From an uncultured Clostridia bacterium (GTDB lineage Bacteria > Bacillota > Clostridia > Oscillospirales > Oscillospiraceae): DNA of 64,000 nt. Both the position numbers and the translations under genes were made by a program. The DNA lies in the NCBI GenBank assembly GCA_947644595.1, contig CANSAE010000001.1:443605-507604 (forward strand). The letters are read 5' to 3'. This document shows, one piece after another, positions 19,239 to 26,573 of the stretch (position 1 is its first letter; every line of letters starts with the position of its first letter). The notes under the pieces were generated by a model. It saw only the letters and a program-made list of their open reading frames with translations, had not been told where the DNA came from and made no database searches.

Positions 19239-20507
19239 TTAGCTGATCTTGATTTTGCCTTCCAAATTAGCAAAACTCTCCTGCTTTTTCTCCTTCGTGG
19301 CCTCGTTATAAATGTCCATAGTAGTTGAAATGTCCGCATGGCCCATGATTTCTTGAATCACCTTTAGATTGGTTTCATTCTCACAGAAGCGGGTACAGAA
19401 AGTATGTCTGAGGTTATGCGCCGAGAAATGCGGAAGGATTATAGGCTCCCGGCGTTCCTTTTTCGCCTGTTCCGCTTCCTGTGCGTTATAGTCCCGGCTA
19501 ATCCGTTCAATCGCCCGGTTGATACAATGGGGACTGAGACAGTCACCGTAGCGATTAGAAAAGATGAATCCACTGTACCCATCAACCTCGGCTTTGCAAA
19601 ATCCTGTTTGCATTTGCTGAAGCCGCAACTGAAGCAATGCACTTTTGACTTCTCCAAGCATGGGTACTATACGCTCTCCTGCCTTGGTCTTTGGCGTGGT
19701 AATGTGAAATTCGACCTTGCCACTGTCCTGTAGACGATAAATCAGGTTGTGATTGATTGAAATAATACCTTCTTGGAAATCACAATCTTCCCATCGCAAG
19801 CCAATGACCTCACCAACCCGGCAACCCGTTCCAAGCAGAATTGTAAACAAAGGTAACCAGTGTCTATATGTCCTTGATCCTGCAATGTAGTCTACAAATG
19901 CGGTCTGCTGCGCCTCTGTCAAGGCGTGTCGCTTCGGTTTCTCCCAGTTATGGCTTTTCTTTATTTCAGCCATCACACCGTCTGTCGGGTTAAGTCTAAT
20001 CATTCCATCCCGCACAGCCGTTTCAAAAACTGGGTGCAACACCGTGTGAATTATCTCCATGCTGTTAGGTTTAAAACCCTTGTCATGGATCAGAGACAAA
20101 TAAAACTTACGTATGTCGCTGTACTTAATAGCTGCAATACTCCTGTGCCCAATCTCATCACGGACATAGTGATCGTACATATATCTATAGTTGGTAGCAG
20201 TAGATGGTTTCAGTTCCCTTTTTGACGTAATATAATCGTCATAATAGGCATTAAGGGTAGTACGGGACGCACCATACGTATCAATCCCATCATCCTGATC
20301 ACGGGCAATTCTTTTCTCCATCGCCCGTAAAGATTCCTTACTCCGTTTGCCAGCGGGTATCTTATCTGAATCTACCAGTTGCCAGCTATATACGCTGTGC
20401 TTCACTCCCTTCGAGTCAATATATCGGTATTCGTACTTACCATCATTGCGTTGCAGTTCCCCTTGGCGGAGATTCCTGCCCTTGCTGTCTTTTCTCTTTT
20501 CAGGCAT
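19239..20507 (-). CDS. int: Tyrosine recombinase, Tn916-type integrase
   Basis: Catalyses integration and excision of the element. 422 residues: the Tn916-type N-terminal arm-binding domain (MPEKRKDSKGRNLRQGE...DGKYEYRY), a core-binding domain about 95-195, and a catalytic domain with Arg in GTGCRVGEVIGLRW, HNLRHTFCTRF and GHADISTTMDIY, whose Tyr is the nucleophile. ATG 20507 has AGGGAG upstream and matches the Tn916 Int start; a longer frame to 20600 has no support. It lies at the left end and reads toward it, with xis just upstream. Confidence 0.96.
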   Translation of the reverse strand: MPEKRKDSKGRNLRQGELQRNDGKYEYRYIDSKGVKHSVYSWQLVDSDKIPAGKRSKESLRAMEKRIARDQDDGIDTYGASRTTLNAYYDDYITSKRELKPSTATNYRYMYDHYVRDEIGHRSIAAIKYSDIRKFYLSLIHDKGFKPNSMEIIHTVLHPVFETAVRDGMIRLNPTDGVMAEIKKSHNWEKPKRHALTEAQQTAFVDYIAGSRTYRHWLPLFTILLGTGCRVGEVIGLRWEDCDFQEGIISINHNLIYRLQDSGKVEFHITTPKTKAGERIVPMLGEVKSALLQLRLQQMQTGFCKAEVDGYSGFIFSNRYGDCLSPHCINRAIERISRDYNAQEAEQAKKERREPIILPHFSAHNLRHTFCTRFCENETNLKVIQEIMGHADISTTMDIYNEATKEKKQESFANLEGKIKIS

Positions 20508-20616
20508 AATAATTCCACTCCCTGAAAAGAATCCGAACACAGTATGTTTATTATAACCTCTCAGAACAGATTTTTCAAGGGAGAAATTGCCCCCTTTCAA
20601 TTATATTGGTTTTCTC

Positions 20617-20814
20617 CTAAATAGAGCAAAGACAGTCTACATATTGCTGAAATTTAATGCGTTTTATCTGCGGCCTGTTCCCATTCCACAACAAATAATC
20701 CGCATTTTTGTCTTTATCAATAATCTGCCGCAACTTATTTTGCCCAATGCGAAAATATGCAGCAGCTTCATCAACAGAAAGCGTGTATTTTTCCCAAATA
20801 GGAATATCAATCAT
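20617..20814 (-). CDS. xis: Tn916-type excisionase
   Basis: Small DNA-bending protein that directs the integrase toward excision. 65 residues, the size of Tn916 Xis, with the same block order: IDIPIWEKYTLSVDEAAAYFRIG, NKLRQI, NADYLLWNGNRPQIKR. It is a winged-helix MerR-like fold. ATG 20814 is placed 6 bases after AAGGAG; a TTG 18 bases upstream overlaps that site and is unlikely. It precedes int on the same strand, as in Tn916. Confidence 0.92.
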   Translation of the reverse strand: MIDIPIWEKYTLSVDEAAAYFRIGQNKLRQIIDKDKNADYLLWNGNRPQIKRIKFQQYVDCLCSI

Positions 20815-21140
20815 TTTTGCTCCTTCCCGCAACTATCTATAATTGCATCATAATTTTTCACTCCTTCTGCTTCCTTGTTAGATTTTGTAAACTTCTTGTA
20901 TATATAAAACTTATAAAGTGTGTTGTCTTGTTTAATTAAAAAATAACTTTTACTCAAAACATCCTCGGATTTTCTCCGATTGACAGATTTTGCCGATATT
21001 TAGGGGCGTTTTTCGTCCAAAATGTCTGTACTACAGGTATTTTCACGATGACACTTTCGATGACATAATAAGCGCATTTTATCATGCTAAAATCTGCCCA
21101 AATCGCCTTAGTTTAAGCAGTTTTCACGATGACCATAGTA
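20815..21140. other. AT-rich intergenic stretch with direct repeats upstream of xis
   Basis: This 326-base stretch has no convincing gene. It holds an exact 13-bp direct repeat TTTTCACGATGAC at 21040-21052 and 21121-21133, a partial third copy CTTTCGATGAC at 21054-21064, and a GATTTTnnCCGAT pair near 20974-21000. The AT-rich part next to xis may hold its promoter, but I do not see a clear -35/-10 pair. The repeats could be binding sites for an element regulator or replication protein. Confidence 0.5.
21040..21133. repeat. 13-bp direct repeat pair TTTTCACGATGAC
   Basis: Exact copies at 21040-21052 and 21121-21133, 81 bases apart, with a degenerate copy (CTTTCGATGAC) at 21054-21064. They lie between the 100-residue gene and xis. 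Confidence 0.7.
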
Positions 21141-21443
21141 TCACCACGCAACATACCTGTTAGGTATCGCAAGAATATATCTTACACGGGCATATGCGTT
21201 GCGGAAGTTCTTTGCTTCGTCTTTTGCCTTGAGCGTAATACTGACTGGCTCTAAGTTGGTTTTCAGGCAAGCAGTATAACTTGCAATTTTGTCAATAGGC
21301 AACTTCTTAACCTGATCACGGATTATGGATCGTGCCTTTATTTCACCGCTAAACAATCCATTCAGAATCAAGGTGCTTAATTCGTCCCGCTGTAACTCCG
21401 GGCTTCTGGATTTGTCCACTACTGGATCAACAGTCTGATACAT
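21141..21443 (-). CDS. Hypothetical protein of the element, 100 residues
   Basis: I do not recognise this protein. It is a soluble, mixed alpha/beta-looking chain with no membrane segment or Cys cluster; it has a basic middle (KARSIIRDQVKKLP) and a C-terminal half rich in Ala/Arg/Tyr. Three tandem ATGs follow AAGGAGGA; the third (21443) has the best spacing, the other two would add 1-2 Met. It lies downstream of the helicase and a run of hairpins, and upstream of xis, so it may belong to the excision/replication module. Confidence 0.65.
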   Translation of the reverse strand: MYQTVDPVVDKSRSPELQRDELSTLILNGLFSGEIKARSIIRDQVKKLPIDKIASYTACLKTNLEPVSITLKAKDEAKNFRNAYARVRYILAIPNRYVAW

Positions 21444-21477
21444 CATCATTCCTCCTTCCAATCTGTTATATTAACCT

Positions 21478-21623
21478 TGCCCCTTGAGGGGCCAAACTTT
21501 TATCTTGGAGTCTATGCCGCCTCAAAGCGGCAAATAGACGCAAAGATAACAAAGCCTTTTCCCCGAACAGGGGAACAAAAACTTTTCGCTGTGCCGAACA
21601 AAACCTTTCCCCCTGTGCGGGGA
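21478..21623. other. Four hairpins in tandem (possible structured RNA or origin)
   Basis: Inverted repeats in a row: GCCCC-TTGA-GGGGC (21478-21491); a compound stem with three stacked helices TATCTT/AAGATA, GTCTAT/ATAGAC and GCCGC/GCGGC (21501-21548); TTCCCC-GAACA-GGGGAA (21559-21575); and TCCCC/GGGGA (21608-21623). They fill the 257-base gap between the helicase stop and the 100-residue gene. T-runs follow some arms on the minus strand, so part may be termination, but four in a row is more than a terminator needs. Confidence 0.6.
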
Positions 21624-21700
21624 CATATGTAGCTGATAAGGATACCTTTGGATGGTTTTCCTATGTAGAAGGATTCCCCCCGTTTGTATCCAGTATCTCA

Positions 21701-23210
21701 TTATGCCACTACTGGATTAACGACTTTCCACACCCTATTGTACTTCTTGGCCTCTCCGCTCTCTTTTATAGTCTTAGTGTAAACTAATATCCTATGAGGG
21801 TATCCACTTTCTTTTAGGACATTATTTAAGGTATCCACTCGCTTCAGCAGTTTCCCCTTTTTGTTGGTTGCATGGATTTCTTCTATTAATGGAATACGGT
21901 CTTTTGGAGTTAGCATTTCAATACCAGAAATACTATTAAGAAAATCTCGCAAATTTGACTTTTTTGTGGAGATCGTGCTATATAAATACTTATCTTTTTC
22001 CTCGATATAGAATCCAAACCATTTGGCAAGATATTTATTATATCCTTCATTTTCTTCCAACATTTTCGGCAGCAGATTGTTACATAAATACATCAGCCTT
22101 GAAACTTTTGCCTCATTCTTAGCTTTCACATATAACGCTTGCCCATCTGCATCATACTTAACAAATCGGTTTACCACAAGATGATTGTCACTGTTCTGTC
22201 TTTTGTTGGAAATGTGGTATTCATATTCATCTGTATCTCTTTTAATGATTGAGCGTATATCAGACTGGATCGAATGTAGAAGGCCATTAAGTTGTTGCTT
22301 AGTTCTCCCACGTATATAGAGGTCAATGCTGTCTCTCTTATGAACAGTCCTTTTGCGTCCAACACATTGGATCACAGCTTCAGGCTCCAGTACATCTATC
22401 ACAATAGTATCTATTGCAGAATCCCGAAGGTTAAATCCACTATCCAAGGCACACGTTGTAACTAAAATAGCAGTTGGGAAAGTCTCATCCTGAACAATAG
22501 ACGCTATCAAGGATTCATTCATGTATTTCTTATATTTGCTATTATATTTTGAGCAGGAAAAAATCATGGATTTTTCAAATTTTTGGTATAATTTCAGTGC
22601 TTTTTCGGTGCTTTGAATAAAAAATACAGCTTTTCCGCCACGTTGAATAACTTCTGTGGCAATATGTTCTAATTGATCATCACCATAAAAGAAGGTCAAT
22701 GTATTAATGTACCCATAGCTATAAGGAATATTGCATTGATGCCAAATAATAGATTTACTAAGTAGATAGTATCTGAAGCTCTCCATCGTAGCGGACATAA
22801 ATACTTTTACTGCTTGTTCCTGATTAAAAATCCAGTCAAAAGACACATCTGTATTGTCATTGAAGGCTCCATCATTTGTAAAATACTGCGCTTCATCAAC
22901 GACAATATAATCAAATTCTCCAATACTTTTTTGCCACAATACCGACATTTCCAGCGATTGATATGTCATTAAAGTTAATGTTTCAGTTTTTCCGACAAAC
23001 TCCTTCTGTAACTGCTCTTTCGTCCGTTCTCTTTGAATGAGATACAGACAACGTAGTCCTCTGGCCCGGAGATAATCATACAAGTTATGGGTAATCCAAT
23101 AAGTTTTACCTTTTCCAGTCTGCGCCTGTATCAGAACAGGTTTTTGCGGAAACCAATTTTCAATCTCGCTTTCATTTATAATATCATTGATATACTGCTC
23201 CGTTTCGCAT
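21701..23210 (-). CDS. Superfamily 2 helicase-like protein with a disrupted start
   Basis: DEAD/DEAH-type helicase of about 500 residues. Walker A QAQTGKGKT, DEAQ (motif II), FMSATM (motif III) and QCVGRKR (motif VI) are in order, and the C-terminal third is unrecognised. The frame is open back to about 23216, but no ATG, GTG or TTG occurs before a TTG at 23083, which would start after Walker A. ATG 23210, just behind AGGAGAG, is out of frame by one base: removing the C at 23207 would give a normal start, MET-E-QYIND. So the gene is either frameshifted at its first codon, misread there, or uses an unusual start. It follows the XRE gene by 19 bases and may serve element replication. Confidence 0.75.
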
Positions 23211-23229
23211 CTCTCCTATTCATTTTAAT

Positions 23230-23829
23230 TTAATAAAGATTTTCATTGTCTGTTAGTTTTCTCATTTCTTCATATTCTTCTTTGGCTTCCTCCCTTCGTA
23301 AAAGTTCTTGCCGTAATGCCTTGGTAAGATTACTGTCTTTGTCGCTCTCATCTCCTTTCGCAAAAATCATGGCGGTTAGGATTCTCTGAAGCATCTGATC
23401 CGCTCCATACATTTCCAACACATCCGCAAACTGATTGCATATTTTACTACATCTAATAAGATGGTCTGTGTAATCAGAGAAAACATCAAACTTATTTGCC
23501 TTGGATTTAAGAATTTTCCCTATCCGCTGCAATGAGATTTTCAGTTGTTTTAATGCCTGTTCGTTTTCCTCAAATTCATGGTCAATTTCATCATCGCTCC
23601 TACTCATCTCAAGGCAACGGTCAATTTCATCAATTTGACTTTCTAAAATCTCTCCGAAGTATTCTGAAGGAACATTGAACATTTTCGATAGCTTTTCCTG
23701 TTGATCAACAGGGATTTTTCGTTTTCCATGCTCCCACTCAAATACTGTTGGTTGGGATACCGTCAGTTTTTTTGCAAGTGCGGCACCTGATAAGCCAAAC
23801 TTCTCACGAATGTATTTTAACCCATTCAT
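23230..23829 (-). CDS. XRE-family repressor with coiled C-terminal domain
   Basis: 199 residues. An N-terminal helix-turn-helix (about 5-60: SGAALAKKLTVSQPTVFEWEHGKRKIP) is followed by a charged, helix-rich C-terminal part with no known domain. It has a near-perfect promoter (23865-23893) overlapped by an inverted repeat, so it is probably autoregulated and a likely candidate for the element's maintenance repressor. The helicase-like frame lies right behind it. Confidence 0.88.
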   Translation of the reverse strand: MNGLKYIREKFGLSGAALAKKLTVSQPTVFEWEHGKRKIPVDQQEKLSKMFNVPSEYFGEILESQIDEIDRCLEMSRSDDEIDHEFEENEQALKQLKISLQRIGKILKSKANKFDVFSDYTDHLIRCSKICNQFADVLEMYGADQMLQRILTAMIFAKGDESDKDSNLTKALRQELLRREEAKEEYEEMRKLTDNENLY

Positions 23830-23838
23830 TTTTACACC

Positions 23839-23898
23839 GCCTATTAAATTTTTTCTACAGGCTTATTATATTCCGCCTATTTAATTTTGTCAATAGGC
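23839..23898. promoter_or_regulatory. Probable operator of the XRE repressor
   Basis: Inverted repeat GCCTATT-N10-AATAGGC at 23875-23881 and 23892-23898, overlapping the -35 region and spacer, plus an extra half-site GCCTATT at 23839-23845 just before the gene. The position is what autorepression requires. Confidence 0.65.
23865..23893 (-). promoter_or_regulatory. Promoter of the XRE repressor gene
   Basis: Consensus TTGACA (23893-23888), 17-base spacer, TATAAT (23870-23865), all on the minus strand, 36 bases before the ATG. Confidence 0.85.
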
Positions 23899-23975
23899 AA
23901 ATCAAAAATTTCTGCCCTTACCTGTTCATCGGTAGGGGCGGCTTTGGGGAATCGCTCTCTATTCAATATTAATAT

Positions 23976-24461
23976 TCAATTCTTCGGTGTACTTAGGGTC
24001 TGGATAGCTACCATGTATATTATAAGTTCTCCGTGGTAAAGGCTTCCAATATCCGCCCGGATTTCGTTGCCGTCTGCATCCCACAAATACAAGCATCGGA
24101 ACACATCTTCTATGTAGTGATCATTCCAGTGTGGATTTTCCTGATACCTTTTCAAGAAGTATTCTTTTGCGAAGTTTGCGGGAGTTAGACCGCTGCTCCA
24201 AAACTCCCGATTGTGCTGAACGTCTATTAAGCTGATGTTTCTCCATTTATTGGGATCACCGCCAAACCTCACGCCAACCTTATACCAATCCTGAGATATA
24301 CCATAAAATTGGTTGTGTTCTCTGATCTGCCGCTCTACACCATCCCATACAGGCATTGCGGCAATCTCTTTGTTCCATTGTTCCACCGTGGCCTGTGCGC
24401 TTATTTCAGCTAATTTTTCCTTGATAAATTTCCCTCCAAGGTGAAAAATCCCGAAAATCAT
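23976..24461 (-). CDS. Hypothetical protein of the element, 161 residues
   Basis: Not recognised. It is rich in Trp, Tyr and charged residues, with no signal peptide or membrane segment; segments such as QIREHNQFYGISQDWYKVGVRFGG and YFLKRYQENPHWNDHYIEDVFRCLYLW suggest a globular fold. AAGGA lies 11 bases before ATG 24461. It follows the 62-residue gene on the same strand and ends upstream of the XRE promoter. Confidence 0.7.
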   Translation of the reverse strand: MIFGIFHLGGKFIKEKLAEISAQATVEQWNKEIAAMPVWDGVERQIREHNQFYGISQDWYKVGVRFGGDPNKWRNISLIDVQHNREFWSSGLTPANFAKEYFLKRYQENPHWNDHYIEDVFRCLYLWDADGNEIRADIGSLYHGELIIYMVAIQTLSTPKN

Positions 24462-24480
24462 CTATAAATCATCCTTTTTA

Positions 24481-24669
24481 TTATATTTCGTGCATATCTG
24501 CAAAATGGTTGATCCACGTTACTATTGATTTTGCCTCTTCAACCTTCCCGGCAAATCGCTCCATGCTGCCAAATTCGCCCTTTAACTGGAAATGGTCAGC
24601 GGCTACCTGATATGTGTTTATATCTTCATGCAGTATTTCTAACAACTGTTGTGCGCCGTATGTCATCAT
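24481..24669 (-). CDS. Small hypothetical protein, 62 residues
   Basis: Not recognised. Helical and acidic, with His/Met near the end (WINHFADMHEI) and no Cys. It starts at tandem ATGs (24669/24666) behind GAGAAAGG. It lies between the SprT-like gene and the 161-residue gene, so probably in one transcript with them. Confidence 0.6.
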   Translation of the reverse strand: MMTYGAQQLLEILHEDINTYQVAADHFQLKGEFGSMERFAGKVEEAKSIVTWINHFADMHEI

Positions 24670-24727
24670 CTGGCCTTTCTCCCCGTCAAGCCGTTAGGAC
24701 AGCTAAGTATATGTTAGCATTTAAATT

Positions 24728-25369
24728 TCAGATCATCGGGCAAAGGCAATCTCCGCAAATCAAATGCGCATCCTTGGTAGTTCTGGCAATCATGCCGCAT
24801 TTCGGGCAGACGTAGCGGCGATAATGGCCTTTTGTGGTTCCCGTGGTGGAGGCTCCACCGCTGGCGGCTGCATTTCCTCCTGCAATCCGTATGCCGCTGG
24901 CCTCGTTGCGGTTCAACTGGATTTCCTGTATCTCATTTTCAATAATCCACTCTATCAAGGAATCTGAAGGCTCTGTGTGGCTCCATCCGTATTTCTCTGA
25001 TCTGGTTACAATCAAACCGTGGGCTTCGGCAACTTTGCGGAATTGCTTGTTGTGATATATGCCGTGGTTGCTGCAATCCTGCACGTTTAATACTTCGTTA
25101 CTGTACTGATGGCACATCTCATGCAGGAGGGTTGCAACAATATTTTCAATCGGCCTATCAAGGGTTCCGGCTCCAATATTGATTTCTCTGCGGCCTTCGC
25201 CCTTTACACTCCAAGCATCATACATTGTATAATGTCCGTATGCCCGTGGCGTTGACTGAATAGTGATAATTGGTGCTGCCAGTTCACCACTGAAGAAGTC
25301 TGCGTTGATCTTATTGTACAGTTTTTCGAGTTGTCCAGCAAGGCGACTGGTTTTGATGATCTCTTTCAT
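24728..25369 (-). CDS. SprT-like zinc metalloprotease domain protein
   Basis: 213 residues. The SprT-type active site is LLHEMCHQYSN (HExxH) with a further His in the following CSNHGIYHNKQF stretch. It ends with a zinc ribbon, CPKCG...CGDC, and a Gly/Ala/Thr-rich linker precedes it. ATG 25369 sits behind GGAAGGGAG; the longer open frame to 25615 is not supported. SprT-like genes are frequent on Firmicute elements. Cleavage of a repressor, as ImmA does in ICEBs1, is an attractive idea here because the neighbours are repressors, but nothing in the sequence proves it. Confidence 0.85.
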   Translation of the reverse strand: MKEIIKTSRLAGQLEKLYNKINADFFSGELAAPIITIQSTPRAYGHYTMYDAWSVKGEGRREINIGAGTLDRPIENIVATLLHEMCHQYSNEVLNVQDCSNHGIYHNKQFRKVAEAHGLIVTRSEKYGWSHTEPSDSLIEWIIENEIQEIQLNRNEASGIRIAGGNAAASGGASTTGTTKGHYRRYVCPKCGMIARTTKDAHLICGDCLCPMI

Positions 25370-25408
25370 GATATATACTCCCTTCCATGTCGGAAATTTA
25401 AAGTTGAC

Positions 25409-25503
25409 GTGAGGGAGCGGGTAGTGTACAATATACTCGTACCCGCCCCCGTGGCGGTTGCAGGGCTGCTTGTCTACTTGCTTTGGTCGGCGGTTAGACA
25501 AGT
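25409..25503. repeat. Two inverted repeats between the SprT-like gene and the 92-residue gene
   Basis: GCGGGTA...TACCCGC around 25418-25447, and CTTGTCTA...TAGACAAG around 25467-25502. They lie in the gap between two genes of one strand and may act as an attenuating or RNA-stabilising structure. Confidence 0.5.
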
Positions 25504-25511
25504 GGCCTTTT

Positions 25512-25790
25512 TCATGCGCTGACAGTGAAACGGCGGCTCTGGCTCTGTTTGGTGTAAGCCTTATACACATCAGGCATAACCTTTTTAAATGCCGTGGTAT
25601 CGAAACGATTAGCAAGTACAGTTGTCCAGCGGCAGATAAACCGCCCTGCCTCTAATTCTTCCGTGTCCCGCTTGAGCATTTCAGCCTTGATCTCGTCCTT
25701 AATGGACTCCGCCATTTCTGCGGCTTCTTTTGCAAGGGCTTCCCATTCCTGCATTTTGGCGATTTTGGTTTCCATTTCGTTGATACTCAT
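25512..25790 (-). CDS. Hypothetical protein of the element, 92 residues
   Basis: Not recognised by function. N-terminal half is a helical, Glu/Lys/Met-rich segment (ETKIAKMQEWEALAKEAAEMAESIKDEIKAEM) that looks like a coiled coil; the C-terminal half is basic (RRFTVSA at the end) with the FICRWTTVLANRFDTTAFKK segment. Similar short proteins occur on Firmicute elements. It has AAGGAG 8 bases before ATG and is the first gene read leftward from the operator region at 26001-26055. Confidence 0.7.
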   Translation of the reverse strand: MSINEMETKIAKMQEWEALAKEAAEMAESIKDEIKAEMLKRDTEELEAGRFICRWTTVLANRFDTTAFKKVMPDVYKAYTKQSQSRRFTVSA

Positions 25791-25992
25791 TGCAATAATC
25801 TCCTTTATAGTAGTTTTGGATTTGCCCTCTTTCGCTTCAGGCTTGCGGGGCTAATCTGTTTTCTTCGGGAGTGTCCCGCCTCCCGGTTGCGCCTTATGTG
25901 GGATTGCCGGGTTCCCGCTGCGCCTTTATACTCTCAACTGTCCCGGTTTCATCTTTTAGGGAGTTTCTTTTGTTCTCCCTTTTTCTGATTAT

Positions 25993-26021
25993 AGTATAGC
26001 ATATTAGTACTAATATGTCTA
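25993..26021 (-). promoter_or_regulatory. Leftward promoter of the 92-residue/SprT operon
   Basis: TAGACA (26021-26016), 17-base spacer, TATACT (25998-25993). Operator copy 1 (26001-26016) lies in the spacer, so a bound repressor would block it. Confidence 0.65.
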
Positions 26022-26128
26022 TTGATGAAACGTACAAATATATTGGTACTAATATATACAGATTGCACAACTTCACAAATTTGAGTTGACAGATCAAAAG
26101 GTAAATGCTATTATATTTGTACTAATAT
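26001..26128. promoter_or_regulatory. Three copies of a 16-bp palindrome, RHH operators
   Basis: ATATTAGTACTAATAT at 26001-26016 (perfect palindrome), ATATTGGTACTAATAT at 26040-26055 and ATATTTGTACTAATAT at 26113-26128. The first overlaps the leftward promoter; the third overlaps the -10 and start of the ribbon-helix-helix gene. Ribbon-helix-helix proteins bind short palindromes of this kind. Confidence 0.75.
26086..26114 (+). promoter_or_regulatory. Promoter of the ribbon-helix-helix gene
   Basis: TTGACA (26086-26091), 17-base spacer, TATTAT (26109-26114). Operator copy 3 overlaps the -10 box. Confidence 0.8.
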
Positions 26129-26146
26129 ATGGATGGTGGTGAGAAC

Positions 26147-26332
26147 ATGGCCTTGTCTGCGTCACAAAGGAAAGCAAACGACAAATATATAAAAGAAAAC
26201 TATAAACAAGTAAAATTATCAATGCCAAAAGAAGAAGCAGAAACATTAGAGGCATATTGTGCCGCCCATAATCTAACGAAGGCTGGATTTATCAGAACAG
26301 CGATAAAAGAAAAAATGCAGCGGGATCAATAA
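26147..26332 (+). CDS. Small ribbon-helix-helix (Arc/MetJ-type) regulator
   Basis: 61 residues if started at ATG 26147 (an ATG at 26129 adds 6 residues but lies at the operator). The order strand (QVKLSMP), helix (KEEAETLEAYCAAHN), helix (TKAGFIRTAIKEKMQ) is the ribbon-helix-helix pattern of small repressors. It is flanked by three copies of one palindrome, so it probably represses itself and the divergent leftward operon. It is followed by the serine recombinase gene after about 240 bases. Confidence 0.8.
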   Translation: MALSASQRKANDKYIKENYKQVKLSMPKEEAETLEAYCAAHNLTKAGFIRTAIKEKMQRDQ

Positions 26333-26481
26333 CCAGAAATACAACAATCTTTCATACAGAGCGGTTTTCGTTGCCCTGTTTTCTATCCGATATGGTTCTG
26401 AAAAAGTCTACCTTTACAGACACCCCATTTCGGGTAAACTTTTGCATCCATAAATGTTTATTTTTCTTTTTTGAATATGTC

Positions 26482-26514
26482 CGAAAATTAAACGACCTTT
26501 GCGAATAATTAAAC
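26482..26514. repeat. Direct repeat CGAA(T)AATTAAAC upstream of the recombinase
   Basis: CGAAAATTAAAC at 26482-26493 and CGAATAATTAAAC at 26502-26514, spaced 20 bases. Resolvase genes often have their recombination subsites just upstream, so these may be such sites; the evidence is only position and repetition. Confidence 0.3.
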
Positions 26515-26573
26515 TGTGCAGATACCGCCACGCTTGTTATACTGGAAGCAGATACAGGAAAGGAGCGGACTAC

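Larger units (their letters stand above)
25791..26146. promoter_or_regulatory. Divergent control region with leader and three operators
   Basis: This 356-base stretch holds two divergent promoters and three copies of a palindrome. The minus-strand transcript would begin near 25986 and have a leader of about 195 bases before the 92-residue gene. The leader is rich in GGGA/CCC repeats that can pair and contains a possible 8-codon frame starting ATGAAACCGGGACAG. The rest is promoter and operator DNA. Confidence 0.65.

Noticed and set aside
21478..21623. CRISPR-like repeat
   Set aside because: The four hairpins are different in sequence and spacing, so they are not an array of identical repeats and spacers.
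25894..26097. 67-codon minus frame across the divergent operator region
   Set aside because: It covers the leftward promoter and two operator copies; no ribosome site and no protein-like composition.
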